Assembly (NCBI RefSeq): GCF_000280925.3
Contig: NZ_CP012109.1
Coordinates: 1,612,001-1,676,000 of the forward strand
DNA length: 64,000 nucleotides
Origin: Myxococcus hansupus
GTDB lineage: Bacteria; Myxococcota; Myxococcia; Myxococcales; Myxococcaceae
Direction of reading: 5' to 3'
Positions 16,887 to 28,480 of this stretch are shown here, one piece after another (position 1 is the first letter of the stretch; each line of letters starts with the position of its first letter). Under the pieces are notes generated by a model, which worked only from the letters and a program-made list of their open reading frames with translations, searched no databases and was not told where the DNA came from. Both the position numbers and the translations under genes were made by a program.

Positions 16887-18227
16887 TCAGTGCGGCCCGT
16901 GGCCCTGGGGGCCCTCGTGCCGGGCCTCCGCCGCGACCCTTGCATCCGCGAAGCCTCGGGTGACGTTGGCGTCCAGCAATGCGCGCTGTCGCTTCAACTC
17001 CCCATGGCGAAAGTCTGGCGCCACCCGCAGGAGGTCTTCCAGCAGGAAGCGCAGGCGCCGAGCCACCTGGATGGAGCCTTCGCCGTATTCGCGAATCTCA
17101 TCCAGGGAGAGCCTCACGTAGTCGTCGAAGTCGGGACGCGGGCAGACCAGCCGCAGGGTGCCCTGCACGTCCAATCGCTGGGGGCTCGGGAAGTGTCGGA
17201 GGGCCAGCCTCCGCAGCAGGTCGTGAAGTTGGTCGAGGGCCTGGACGGCGGTGGAGGGGTCGTTGATGCCGGGGGAGAGTGCGCGCTCGGCCACGTCTAC
17301 GAGCTGGCGAAAGCCAAAGGCCGTGTCCTGCTGGAGTGTGCGTTCTTGGCCAAACTGGACTGAGTCCAGGAGGGACTGGGGATCCAGTGCGCTGGCGTCC
17401 CCCCAGACCTCGAAGAGCGCGCCACCGTGGGGGACGAAGTCGCCCATCATGGGAACGAGGGCGAGCGCGACGCCCGCGCGCCGGGCATGCGTCATCAACT
17501 GATCTTCATCCACGGTGATGAGCACGCCGGAGCCTCCCGCGTGGGGGACGACGAGCGAAGGCGCCCCGCGGGGACCCTCCTCACCCGAATCCGCGGCATC
17601 GAGGCCGACGCCCTCTGGGTACATGCGCTCCATCGTCTCGCACGTCTCGTCGTGGATGCGGGAGAGGATGACCACGGCCCGAATGGATTGAGCCACATGG
17701 TGGATGTAGAAGACGAAGGCGCCCACGCACAGCAGCGCGAGAACGACGGCGAGCCAGACGGAGAGCGACGGAACGTGGCTCGTGATGTCCAGATTCTCTG
17801 AGGTGCCCCGGACGGTGCGCAGCCCCAGAAGGGCATATACGAAGGTTCCCGTGAAGATGCCCAGGGCGACCTGGCTCTTCCGGTCCCGGAGGAACGTGCG
17901 GAGGATGCGCGGCGAGAACTGGTTGCTGGCCTGTTGGAGCACCAGGATGGTGACGGAGAAGACAAGGCCCGCGAACGTCAGCATCGAGGAGGCCACCGCG
18001 GAGAGCACGGAGCGTGCGCCCTCGGGACCTCCTTGGAAGAGGTACCAGTCGTGCTCATGCTGCGACAGATGTGCGTCCAGCGCATGGGCGAACCGCGACA
18101 GGCCGACGGCGGCGACCACGCAGAGCGCGGGGACGACCCAGTAGCTCGTGCCGAGCCGCTCTGCGAAGCGTGTGAGCCGGAGCTTCATGCGGGTCGCCTG
18201 TGTCTCCCCCTGGAGGGCCCGTGGCAT
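16887..18227 (-). CDS. DUF2254 family membrane protein
   Basis: A 446-residue membrane protein with about four hydrophobic segments in the first 200 residues and a soluble C-terminal part, the architecture of DUF2254. Landmarks are SSMLTFAGLVFSVTILVLQQ, NQFSPRILRTFLRD and ERALSPGINDPSTAVQALDQ. The function is unknown. The gene is convergent with ktrA with a 15-base gap. The start is ATG 18227 by length. ATG 18188 (MKLRLTRF) is equally possible and gives a more typical N-terminus. Confidence 0.85.
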   Translation of the reverse strand: MPRALQGETQATRMKLRLTRFAERLGTSYWVVPALCVVAAVGLSRFAHALDAHLSQHEHDWYLFQGGPEGARSVLSAVASSMLTFAGLVFSVTILVLQQASNQFSPRILRTFLRDRKSQVALGIFTGTFVYALLGLRTVRGTSENLDITSHVPSLSVWLAVVLALLCVGAFVFYIHHVAQSIRAVVILSRIHDETCETMERMYPEGVGLDAADSGEEGPRGAPSLVVPHAGGSGVLITVDEDQLMTHARRAGVALALVPMMGDFVPHGGALFEVWGDASALDPQSLLDSVQFGQERTLQQDTAFGFRQLVDVAERALSPGINDPSTAVQALDQLHDLLRRLALRHFPSPQRLDVQGTLRLVCPRPDFDDYVRLSLDEIREYGEGSIQVARRLRFLLEDLLRVAPDFRHGELKRQRALLDANVTRGFADARVAAEARHEGPQGHGPH

Positions 18228-18338
18228 CGGGTCATGCCCCCGGGATGAATCTGAGCATGGCCTCTGCGGGAGGAAAGGAGATGACAGGTGTTTGAGCCGA
18301 GCCCGTCCTCTCTGGGCTCCTGCTGGGCGCCTGCGTGC

Positions 18339-19052
18339 TCAGTGGCAGCTCGGCGTGCCTCCGGTGTCGCCCACGGCGCGGTAGATGAGCACCGCCGCGG
18401 CCGTCAGGGGCACCGCCCGTTGGAGCAGCAGGGACATCCACGTCGGGCGGTGCTTCCACAGCGCCGCATGGAGCTGCGCCCCCAGCAGGGCGGGCAGGCC
18501 GCCGAGCGCGAAGGCGGCGAGCACCAGCGCTCCGCCTCCGAATGAGCCGCTCGCCAGCGCCACCGCGAAGACGCCGTAGAGGAGGCCGCAAGGGAGGAGC
18601 GGGGTGACCGCACCCATTGCGCTCGCGCGGCCCGCCCACGAAAACTTTGCGCCCCAGCGCGTCAGGTGCCGCGCGAGGTTCGCCAGGCCCGGCAGCGGTC
18701 GCAGGCGCTTTCCCAGCTCCAGCGCGGAGGCGACGAGGGCCACCGCCATCAGCCAGGGAAGGTAGGGGCGCGTGGAGACCGCCAGCGCCTGGGTGACGCC
18801 TCCGCCCAGCAGGCCCAGTGCGCCGCCCACGAGGGCATAGGCGCCCAGGCGCGCTCCCTGGTAGGCGACGACGGCTCGGCGCCGCTCGGGTCCTGGCACG
18901 CCGGGCAGGCCCGCGCAGGCGAGCGGTCCGCACATGAGGAGGCAATGCACGCTCCCCGTGAGCCCCACCGCGAAGGCGCCCAGCGCGCCGGCGATGACGG
19001 TGGGTTCGGTGGTGTGAAGCATGGCGGTGAGCGCGGCTGATTCGAGCGACAT
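18339..19052 (-). CDS. TauE/SafE-like (DsbD_2) membrane protein of the cbb3 cluster
   Basis: A 237-residue protein with six or seven hydrophobic segments. It has the cysteine signatures of the DsbD_2/urease-accessory-UreH-like family: VHCLLMCGPLA near residue 32 and PCGLLYG near residue 145. In many genomes such genes sit next to ccoI and ccoS and are thought to help copper or redox handling during cbb3 oxidase assembly. Here the gene is divergent from ccoI with a 49-base gap. I chose the ATG at 19052. The open frame upstream overlaps ccoI. Confidence 0.84.
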   Translation of the reverse strand: MSLESAALTAMLHTTEPTVIAGALGAFAVGLTGSVHCLLMCGPLACAGLPGVPGPERRRAVVAYQGARLGAYALVGGALGLLGGGVTQALAVSTRPYLPWLMAVALVASALELGKRLRPLPGLANLARHLTRWGAKFSWAGRASAMGAVTPLLPCGLLYGVFAVALASGSFGGGALVLAAFALGGLPALLGAQLHAALWKHRPTWMSLLLQRAVPLTAAAVLIYRAVGDTGGTPSCH

Positions 19053-19101
19053 GCGCACGGTGCATCGCAACAGGCATGCCGTTCGCAAGGTGACATCGTG
19101 A

Positions 19102-21687
19102 ATGCCTGCCGCCACCCCATCGGAGCCTGCTCCGGCCACCTGTCTCCACTGCGGCAGCCCCGTGCCTTCGGGGAGCGTGACGCGCGACTTCTGCTGTGTG
19201 GGATGTGAGGTCGTGCATGGCCTGCTCGTGGAGCAGGGGCTCACGCGTTACTACCAGCTCGCGCAAGGAAAGACGGCGCCCGCGCCGGAGCCGCGCAAGG
19301 AACGCGCGTTCGCGTGGCTGGAGCCGCTCGTCGCACGCGCGGAGTCCATGCCCGGCGCCGTGTGCGCGCTCGAAGTGGACGTGCAGGGCATTCACTGCGC
19401 CGCGTGTGTGTGGCTGATGAACGAGCTGTTCCGCCGCCAGCGCGGTGGGGCGGGGCTGACCGTGGACCCCGCGTTGGGGAAGGTGCGACTCCAGTGGCGG
19501 CGTGGCGCCTTCGACGTGGCGGAGTTCCTGCGCGGCGTGGAGGGCTTCGGCTACCGCTTCGGCCCCAGCCGCAAGCGCCCGGAGCGCGCGAGCCTGGACC
19601 TCCCCATTCGCCTGGGCATCTGCGCGGCGCTGTCGATGAACGTGATGCTGTTCTCGGTGAGCTTCTACGTGGGGCTCACGCCCGAGGATGGCGATGTCTT
19701 CGGTCTCTTCACGCGGCTGAGCCTGTGGCTGTCGTCCGCAGTCGTCGTGGTCGGCGGTTGGCCCTTCTTCCGCTCGGCGATTCAGGGGCTCCGGCGGGGC
19801 GTGTTGCACCTGGACCTGCCCATCGCGCTGGGCATCCTGTTGGTGTTCGGGATGTCGCTGGCACAGGCGCGTGGCGGCCGAGGGGACGTGGCCTACTTCG
19901 ACACGCTCAACACCTTCGTCACGTTGATGTTGGTGGGGCGCTGGCTCCAGCAGCGGGTGTTGGAGCGCAACCGGCGTTTCCTCTTGGCGGATGACGGCGC
20001 GGAGGGGCTCTTCGTTCGAAGGGAGGAAGGGGCTCGGCTCGCCACCGTGCGCGCCGCCGAGGTGTCGGACGGCGATGTGTTGGTGATTGCTCCTGGTGAC
20101 TTGGTGCCCGTGGACGCGGTGCTGCTCGACGCGGGCGCCCGGGTGTCCACGGACTGGATTACGGGTGAGCCGGGGGAGCGCGCCGTGGCGCGAGGCGAGG
20201 CGCTTCCCGCGGGGGCCTTCAACGCCGGACGTGTGGCCGTGCGGCTGCAGGCGAAGCAGGCGTTCACGGACTCGCCGCTGGTGTCGTTGCTGCGCCGGGC
20301 TCCCGAGGCGTCGGGCGGTGCCGCGCTGCATACCCGCTTCTGGGACCGTGTCTCACGACGTTGGGTCGTCACCGTGCTCTGCGTCTCCGCGCTCGGGCTC
20401 GCGCTGTGGTGGCCCGCGGGGCCGGACAAGGCGCTGGAGGTGGCGGTGGCCCTGCTGGTGGTGACGTGCCCCTGCGCCATCGGCATCGCGACGCCGCTGG
20501 CCTACGAGTTGGTCCAGGCGCGCCTGCGCCGCGCGGGTTTCTTCATCCGGAGCACGGACCTGTTGGACCGGTTGCCCCGCGTGCGCAAGGTGCTCTTCGA
20601 CAAGACAGGGACGTTGACGTTGGGGCGGCTGGAGCTGGTGGATGCGGGGGCCGTGTCGGGGTTGTCGCCCGCGACGCGCGACATCGCCTTCGACCTTGTG
20701 TCCCGGAGCAATCACCCCGCGAGCCGGTGCCTGTCCGGCGCGCTGGCGCGAGAGGGGGCGCGCTTCACGCCTGAGGCGCGCGTGGCGGAGCACCCAGGGC
20801 AGGGCTTGGAGCTCCTCCGTGACGGCGCGCGCTGGCGGCTGGGCCGCGCGGACTGGGCCACCGAGTCGCCTGGGGTAGACGCATGGAACGCTCCCTCACC
20901 GGGCGAGGACGGCGAGGCTGCTGTATCGGCGGCGCGCTCCCCCCGTGCCGGGCGCGTGGACAGCGCGGGTGGGGTGCAGGCAACTGGCGCGGGCCGCGTC
21001 TCCAGGCCCGGGGCGCGGGTTGAGGTTCTCCTGTCGGGTTCAGGGCTCGCGGCGGGCCCGGTGCTCAGCCGGGATGGCGTGCCCGTGGCGTTCTTCCAGC
21101 TCCGCGAATCGGTGCGTCCCGACGCACGCCGCGAGGTCCAGTCGCTCCAGGCCGAGGGCCGTGAGGTCTGGCTCATCTCCGGGGACGCGCCCGAGCGTGT
21201 GCGAGACATGGCCGACGCGCTGGGGGTCCCCGCCGGGCACACGTTGGGCGGCCAGCGCCCCGAGGACAAGGCCGAGACAGTGGCGAAGCTGGACGCGGCG
21301 GACACGCTGTACCTGGGCGACGGCGTCAACGACAGCCTCGCCTTCGAGCAAGCCCTCTGCGCGGGGACGCCCGCCATCGACCGGCCGGTGATGCCGGGCA
21401 AGAGCGACTTCTTCCTGTTGGGTGAAGGGCTGGGCGCCATCCGCGAGGCGCTGCGCCTTTCGGCGCGGCTGCGACACGTCGTGCGCAGGCTGCTGGCGCT
21501 GGCCATTGGCTACAACGTGGTGGCTGTCTCCGTATGTCTCGCCGGGTGGATGACACCGCTGCGCGCCGCCGTGGCCATGCCCGCCACCAGCCTGGCCACC
21601 GTGCTCTTCACGGTGTGGTGGCTGGCCGCCTCACGCGAGCGCGCCGCCGCCACGCCCACGCCGCCGCTGCGGGAGGTGCCGGCATGA
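19102..21687 (+). CDS. ccoI: Copper-exporting P1B-type ATPase for cbb3 oxidase assembly (CcoI/FixI)
   Basis: An 861-residue copper P-type ATPase. In order: an N-terminal cysteine-rich segment (CLHCG, FCCVGCE) typical of FixI/CcoI, a heavy-metal domain with Cys99 and Cys102 (GIHCAACVW), membrane helices, the actuator TGEP motif, the metal-transport CPC at 456-458, the phosphorylated Asp500 in DKTGT, the HP motif in SNHPAS, and the hinge GDGVND. It supplies copper for the CuB site of the cbb3 oxidase encoded downstream. An unusual Gly/Ala/Pro-rich insert lies in the nucleotide-binding domain at about residues 593-640. The ATG at 19102 has AAGGTGA upstream. The stop overlaps ccoS (ATGA). Confidence 0.95.
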   Translation: MPAATPSEPAPATCLHCGSPVPSGSVTRDFCCVGCEVVHGLLVEQGLTRYYQLAQGKTAPAPEPRKERAFAWLEPLVARAESMPGAVCALEVDVQGIHCAACVWLMNELFRRQRGGAGLTVDPALGKVRLQWRRGAFDVAEFLRGVEGFGYRFGPSRKRPERASLDLPIRLGICAALSMNVMLFSVSFYVGLTPEDGDVFGLFTRLSLWLSSAVVVVGGWPFFRSAIQGLRRGVLHLDLPIALGILLVFGMSLAQARGGRGDVAYFDTLNTFVTLMLVGRWLQQRVLERNRRFLLADDGAEGLFVRREEGARLATVRAAEVSDGDVLVIAPGDLVPVDAVLLDAGARVSTDWITGEPGERAVARGEALPAGAFNAGRVAVRLQAKQAFTDSPLVSLLRRAPEASGGAALHTRFWDRVSRRWVVTVLCVSALGLALWWPAGPDKALEVAVALLVVTCPCAIGIATPLAYELVQARLRRAGFFIRSTDLLDRLPRVRKVLFDKTGTLTLGRLELVDAGAVSGLSPATRDIAFDLVSRSNHPASRCLSGALAREGARFTPEARVAEHPGQGLELLRDGARWRLGRADWATESPGVDAWNAPSPGEDGEAAVSAARSPRAGRVDSAGGVQATGAGRVSRPGARVEVLLSGSGLAAGPVLSRDGVPVAFFQLRESVRPDARREVQSLQAEGREVWLISGDAPERVRDMADALGVPAGHTLGGQRPEDKAETVAKLDAADTLYLGDGVNDSLAFEQALCAGTPAIDRPVMPGKSDFFLLGEGLGAIREALRLSARLRHVVRRLLALAIGYNVVAVSVCLAGWMTPLRAAVAMPATSLATVLFTVWWLAASRERAAATPTPPLREVPA

Positions 21688-21875
21688 ACGTCCTCGTCCT
21701 CCAGGTCTTCGTGAGCCTGATGCTCGTCGCCAGCTCGGTGCTGCTCTTCGTCTACAGCGTGCGCCACCGCGACCACGAGCACTCCGACCGGCTCTCGCTC
21801 TTCCCGCTCGAAGACGACAACGCCCGTCCGGCGCCTGGCGCTCCCGAGCCCCCGTCCTCCGCTTCCCAGGAGTGA
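21684..21875 (+). CDS. ccoS: Cytochrome oxidase maturation protein CcoS
   Basis: A 63-residue protein with one N-terminal membrane helix (about residues 3-25), then a short charged and Pro-rich tail. This is the usual form of CcoS/FixS, which is required for insertion of haem and copper into the cbb3 catalytic subunit. The ATG at 21684 overlaps the ccoI stop by four bases. The following gene starts four bases after its stop, and the AGGAG for ccoNO overlaps the end of ccoS. Confidence 0.9.
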   Translation: MNVLVLQVFVSLMLVASSVLLFVYSVRHRDHEHSDRLSLFPLEDDNARPAPGAPEPPSSASQE

Positions 21876-21879
21876 AGCC

Positions 21880-24260
<2,381 letters not shown>

Positions 24261-24261
<1 letters not shown>

Positions 24262-24440
24262 TGTACAAGCAATTCTATCAAGGGATGTCGCTCACCGAGC
24301 TGCCCCTCTTCGCGTTGGTCCTGTTCATCGCGGTGTTCTTCGGCGTCGTCGCCTGGGTGTTCGTGGCGCGGCGCAGTGGGGACTTCGACGCGCTCGCGCG
24401 CATGCCATTGAGCGAGCAGGGAGAGGGCCGCCATGAGTGA
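24261..24440 (+). CDS. ccoQ: cbb3-type cytochrome c oxidase subunit CcoQ
   Basis: A 59-residue protein with one membrane helix (about residues 16-36) followed by a short charged tail (VARRSGDFDALARM). It fits CcoQ/FixQ, the small subunit that stabilises the interaction of CcoP with the core. The start ATG shares a base with the ccoNO stop, and its end overlaps the ccoP start by eight bases. The tight packing supports the identification. The sequence alone is too short to be decisive. Confidence 0.85.
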
Positions 24441-24981
24441 CAAGTCGTTGGTGCACTCCGTCTATGACGGCATCGAGGAGCATGACAACCATCTGCCCAA
24501 CTGGTGGCTGTTCATCCTCTGGTCGTCGATTGTCTTCAGCGCGGGGTATTGGTTCTGGTTCCACATCGCGGAGGCGGGACCGGACCAGCTCGGGGAGTAC
24601 GCCGCCGAGTCCGCGGAGGTGGCGCAGCGCACCTCCGGCAACACGCCCGCGTCGGAAGACATGTTGCTCGCGCTGGCCAAGGACCCGGGCTCGCTGGACA
24701 GCGGCAAGCAGGTGTTCCAGGCGAACTGCGCGGCCTGTCACGGCGCGCAAGGGCAGGGGCTCATCGGGCCGAACCTGACGGATGCGTATTGGATGCACGG
24801 CGGCTCGCCCATGGCCATCCACCGCGTCGTCGCGGAGGGCGTGGTCGCCAAGGGCATGCCCGCGTGGGAGCGCACGTTGGGCGCTGAGCGCGTCAAGGCC
24901 GTCACCGCGTACCTGCTCACGCTCAAGGGGACGGACGCCCCTGGGGGCAAGGCGCCCCAGGGCGAGCCTGAGCAGCCGTAG
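24433..24981 (+). CDS. ccoP: cbb3-type cytochrome c oxidase subunit CcoP, short one-haem form
   Basis: A 182-residue protein. The N-terminal CcoP segment contains IEEHDNHLPNWWLFILW and one membrane helix (about 24-44), followed by one cytochrome c domain with CAACH at residues 99-103 and a methionine ligand in AKGMPAWE. Classical CcoP has two haems and about 300 residues, so this one lacks a whole haem domain. It accepts electrons from a soluble or membrane cytochrome c and passes them to CcoO. It overlaps ccoQ by eight bases. Confidence 0.92.
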   Translation: MSDKSLVHSVYDGIEEHDNHLPNWWLFILWSSIVFSAGYWFWFHIAEAGPDQLGEYAAESAEVAQRTSGNTPASEDMLLALAKDPGSLDSGKQVFQANCAACHGAQGQGLIGPNLTDAYWMHGGSPMAIHRVVAEGVVAKGMPAWERTLGAERVKAVTAYLLTLKGTDAPGGKAPQGEPEQP

Positions 24982-25006
24982 CTCACGGAACGGAGAGGAC
25001 GCAGTC

Positions 25007-26422
25007 ATGCCGGCGGCACCGCAGCGAAACGGCCCACGCATCGACCAGCTCTCGTCGATCCACGCGGATGGCTCGCGACTGGCGCTCCATCCGGCGGATG
25101 TTCGCGGCCGGTTCATCACGAAGCGGCGGCTGGGCTTCGCGGTGCTCATCGCCATCTACCTGGCCCTCCCACTGGTGGAGGTGGGGGGGCATCCGGCGGT
25201 GCACCTGGACGTGGCGGCGCGCCGCTTCTACCTCTTCGGTGGCACGTACAACGCACAGGACTTCTGGCGCGTCCTGTTCCTGGTGACGTCGGTGGGCTTT
25301 GGCCTGCTGTTCTTCACCGCGTGGCTGGGACGTGTGTGGTGCGGCTGGGCGTGCCCTCAGACGGTGTTCCTGGAGGCGCTCTATCGTCCCATCGAGCGCT
25401 TCTTCGACGGCCCTCGCGAGCGGCGGCTGAAGGTGGCGCGTGAGCACTGGACGCCCGCCAGGGTGGTGCGCGCGGTGCTCAAGCATGGCGCGTATGTCGC
25501 GGTGTCGCTGCTCATCTCCCACGCCGCGTTGAGCCTCTTCGTCTCGGCGGGAGGGCTCGTCGCCATGGTGGCCGAGGGCCCCGTGGTTTCTCCCGTGGCC
25601 TTCACGTGGGCCATGGCCGTGACGGGGGCGCTGTACTTCAACTTCGCGTGGTTCCGGGAGCAGCTCTGCGTGGTGGTGTGCCCCTACGGCCGGCTCCAGT
25701 CCGCGATGCAGGACCGGGACTCGCTCATCGTGGGTTACGACGTGCGCCGTGGAGAGCCCCGGGGACGGTTGCTGAAATCGGCTCCGGGCACCCCGGCGCC
25801 GCCTCGCGGCGACTGCGTGGACTGCTTCAAGTGCGTGGCCGTGTGCCCCACGGGCATCGACATCCGCAATGGCTTGCAGATGGACTGTCTGGCCTGCGCG
25901 CAGTGCGTGGATGCATGCGACGGCGTCATGGACAAGCTGGGCCGGCCGCGGGGCCTCATCCGCTATGACTCGCTCAATGGCTTGGACGGGCGGCCGCGCC
26001 GGGTGCTCCGGCCCCGGCTGTTCATCTATGGCGCGCTGATGCTGGTGGCGGTGGTGGGCCTCGTCGTGAGCCTCGTGGGGCGCGTGCCCTTCGAAGCGAA
26101 CCTGCTCCGCTTCCAGGGCATGCCCTACGTGGCGGAGCAGGGCACCGTGCGCAACCAGTTCGAGCTGCACCTGGTGAACAAGAACCCGTCTGAAACGGTG
26201 TTCACCATCCGCGTGGACAGCCCCGTCCCCGCGACGCTGGTGGTGCCGCAGGCGCAGGTGAAGCTCGGCTCGTTGGAGAGCTTCCGCGTGCCGCTGTTCA
26301 TCACCGTGAACAGCGGCGTGAAGGCCCCCTTCGAGTTCACCGTGGAGGTGGCGGACGCGGCCTCCGGAGAAGTGAAGCGCATTCAGGCGCGCTTCCTGGG
26401 GCCGGCTCGGGTGGAAGACTGA
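25007..26422 (+). CDS. ccoG: Cytochrome c oxidase accessory protein CcoG (RdxA/FixG)
   Basis: A 471-residue membrane-bound ferredoxin-like protein. Membrane helices lie in the first 240 residues, with the CGWACPQTVF motif. A pair of [4Fe-4S] sites follows (CVDCFKCVAVCPTGID and CLACAQCVDACD), then another helix near 340, and a C-terminal immunoglobulin-like periplasmic domain. CcoG takes part in copper reduction and cbb3 assembly. The ATG at 25007 is supported by GGAGAGGA eight bases upstream, and the gap after ccoP is only 25 bases, so it closes the cco operon. Confidence 0.94.
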   Translation: MPAAPQRNGPRIDQLSSIHADGSRLALHPADVRGRFITKRRLGFAVLIAIYLALPLVEVGGHPAVHLDVAARRFYLFGGTYNAQDFWRVLFLVTSVGFGLLFFTAWLGRVWCGWACPQTVFLEALYRPIERFFDGPRERRLKVAREHWTPARVVRAVLKHGAYVAVSLLISHAALSLFVSAGGLVAMVAEGPVVSPVAFTWAMAVTGALYFNFAWFREQLCVVVCPYGRLQSAMQDRDSLIVGYDVRRGEPRGRLLKSAPGTPAPPRGDCVDCFKCVAVCPTGIDIRNGLQMDCLACAQCVDACDGVMDKLGRPRGLIRYDSLNGLDGRPRRVLRPRLFIYGALMLVAVVGLVVSLVGRVPFEANLLRFQGMPYVAEQGTVRNQFELHLVNKNPSETVFTIRVDSPVPATLVVPQAQVKLGSLESFRVPLFITVNSGVKAPFEFTVEVADAASGEVKRIQARFLGPARVED

Positions 26423-26430
26423 GTCCTGGG

Positions 26431-26853
26431 TCAGAAGCAGGCTCCACACGCGAAGTCGCCCGTAGGGCCAGCGTCGTAGAATGCCGAGCCCGACTGGCAA
26501 TACAGATGCAGAACGTTGTAGTTCCCGGGGCCCGCGTAGTTGCAGGGCGGCGTGTAGGCCGCCAGTCGTTTGCAGGTCCAGAGATAGACCTCCGTGTAAC
26601 CGGCGGGGCAGCTCGGCGCGAGCGTCTGCTCCGTGGAGGTCGCGGTGGACACGGCCGGCTGGGGATTGCACGCCCCGTATTCGTGGTCACAGTCGTTCTG
26701 CTTCGCGTCCCGGGCCCGTTCGTCCGTTTCCAGGGAGGCCAGGTAATAGCAATAGGCGTATTCCTCCTCGCAGGTGTTTGCCCACGCGGTAGCGCTCAAC
26801 AGCGTGGCGGCGACAATGAATGCAGTAAGGCCATGGCGTTGCTTGGTGGACAT
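26431..26853 (-). CDS. Secreted cysteine-rich protein, unknown function
   Basis: A 140-residue protein with a clear Sec signal peptide (cleavage expected after ATAWA, near residue 26). The mature part has nine cysteines, including YAYCYY, NDCDHEYGAC, LWTCKR and CGACF, so disulfide bonding in the periplasm or outside the cell is likely. I do not recognise the family. The ATG at 26853 has GGGAG eight bases upstream; the nine further upstream codons are less likely. The gene is convergent with ccoG, with an eight-base gap. Confidence 0.72.
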   Translation of the reverse strand: MSTKQRHGLTAFIVAATLLSATAWANTCEEEYAYCYYLASLETDERARDAKQNDCDHEYGACNPQPAVSTATSTEQTLAPSCPAGYTEVYLWTCKRLAAYTPPCNYAGPGNYNVLHLYCQSGSAFYDAGPTGDFACGACF

Positions 26854-27094
26854 GCGTGTCTCCCTGACTTCGTCTGGCATTCAGGCGGCCACTGACTCTG
26901 GCATGGCAGGGAACCCTTGTCATGACGCGGTCCATGGACTGTCCGTTGGGGTCGTCGGCTCGGGCGCGTCATTCATTGGCGTGCCGCAGGAACTGCACCC
27001 GGAGAGACAGGCGGGCCGCAAATCTTGCGTGCACCTGCCGCAGGTTCCCTCCTGGATGATCCTGGCACGGCGCTTGGAATGGTGACGCGGTGAG

Positions 27095-28468
27095 ATGGAG
27101 CCTCCCCGCCACGAAGTTCCGACACCGCCCGAAGCCCTGCTGCGCCGGTACAACGTCTCCGGGCCCCGCTACACCAGCTACCCCACGGCGCCCGAGTGGC
27201 GGAAGGACTTCGGTCCCGAGGACCTGGTGGCGCGGCTCGAGCGGGCCGGGGCTCGCGAGCGCACCGAGCCGCTGTCGCTCTACGTCCACCTGCCGTTCTG
27301 CCGCAGCCTCTGTTGGTATTGCGGCTGCAACGTCGTGGTCAGCAAGGACTGTTGCGCGGCGGACCGGTACATCGACCATCTGGAGATGGAGCTGGACCTG
27401 GTGTCGGCGCGGCTCGGCTCGCGGCGGACCCTGTCCCAGATTCACTGGGGCGGCGGGACGCCCACGTTCCTCAATGAGAAACAGTTGGAGCGGCTCTGGC
27501 GGGCCATCACCCGACGCTTCCGCATCGCTCGGGACGCGGAGGTGGCCATCGAAGTGCATCCGGCGGTGACGACGTCCGGCCAGCTCACGCTGCTGCGCAG
27601 CCTGGGCTTCAACCGCGTGTCCATGGGCCTTCAGGACTTCGACACGCGAGTCCAGCAAGCGACGAACCGGCTTCAATCACCGGAGGAGACGCGGGCGTTG
27701 TTGGAGCACGCGCGCCTGCTGGGCTTCCAGGGCGTGAACTTCGACCTCATCTACGGTCTGCCCCATCAGGACGCGGAGGGGTGGGCGCGCACGCTGGAGA
27801 CGGTGCTGTCGATGCGGCCGGACCGGCTGGCCGTGTATTCCTTCGCGTTCATGCCCGAGGTGCTGAAGCACCAGCGGCGCATGCCCGCGGAGGCCATTCC
27901 CGACGGGCGCACCAAGCTGGAGCTGTTCCGCGCCGCCTACGCGGCCTTCGTGTCCGCGGGCTACCAGCCCATCGGCATGGACCACTTCGCGGTGCCGGAC
28001 GACGAATTGTCTCGCGCCCAGGCCGAGCGCCGGCTCGGACGCAACTTCCAGGGCTACACGGTCCAGGCCGCATCGGACGTGGTGGCCATTGGCAGCACCG
28101 GTATCAGCGACGTGGGCGGCGCCTATGCACAGAACGTCCGGGCCCTGCCTCGCTACTACGCGCGCGTGTCCCAGGGCTGCCTCGCCACCGAGCGTGGGCT
28201 GGCGCTGACGGCGGATGACCAACGGCGCCGCGCCGTCATCACCCGGCTGATGTGCAACTTCTGGGTGGACCTGGGGCCCGACGCCGACGGCTACTTCGCC
28301 CCGGAGCTGGAGCGGCTTCGCGCGTTCGAGGACGACGGCCTGGTGAGGCGCAGCGGCACGCAGCTCGAGCTGACGCCGCTGGGCCGGCTCTTCGTTCGCA
28401 ACGTGGCGATGGTCTTCGACACGTATCTCGCGGGGGCGGAGCGGCCCCGCTTCTCCCGCACGGTGTGA
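27095..28468 (+). CDS. hemN: Oxygen-independent coproporphyrinogen III oxidase HemN
   Basis: A 457-residue radical SAM enzyme that decarboxylates coproporphyrinogen III to protoporphyrinogen IX without O2. The cluster-binding motif is CRSLCWYCGC, the CxxxCxxCxC form of true HemN. The N-terminal GPRYTSYPTAP substrate segment is present, as are WGGGTPTFL, GFNRVSMGLQDF and the C-terminal HemN_C domain (RRAVITRLMCNF). Its position next to the cbb3 genes fits haem supply under low oxygen. It starts at ATG 27095. Confidence 0.95.
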   Translation: MEPPRHEVPTPPEALLRRYNVSGPRYTSYPTAPEWRKDFGPEDLVARLERAGARERTEPLSLYVHLPFCRSLCWYCGCNVVVSKDCCAADRYIDHLEMELDLVSARLGSRRTLSQIHWGGGTPTFLNEKQLERLWRAITRRFRIARDAEVAIEVHPAVTTSGQLTLLRSLGFNRVSMGLQDFDTRVQQATNRLQSPEETRALLEHARLLGFQGVNFDLIYGLPHQDAEGWARTLETVLSMRPDRLAVYSFAFMPEVLKHQRRMPAEAIPDGRTKLELFRAAYAAFVSAGYQPIGMDHFAVPDDELSRAQAERRLGRNFQGYTVQAASDVVAIGSTGISDVGGAYAQNVRALPRYYARVSQGCLATERGLALTADDQRRRAVITRLMCNFWVDLGPDADGYFAPELERLRAFEDDGLVRRSGTQLELTPLGRLFVRNVAMVFDTYLAGAERPRFSRTV

Positions 28469-28480
28469 AGGGGATAGGGC

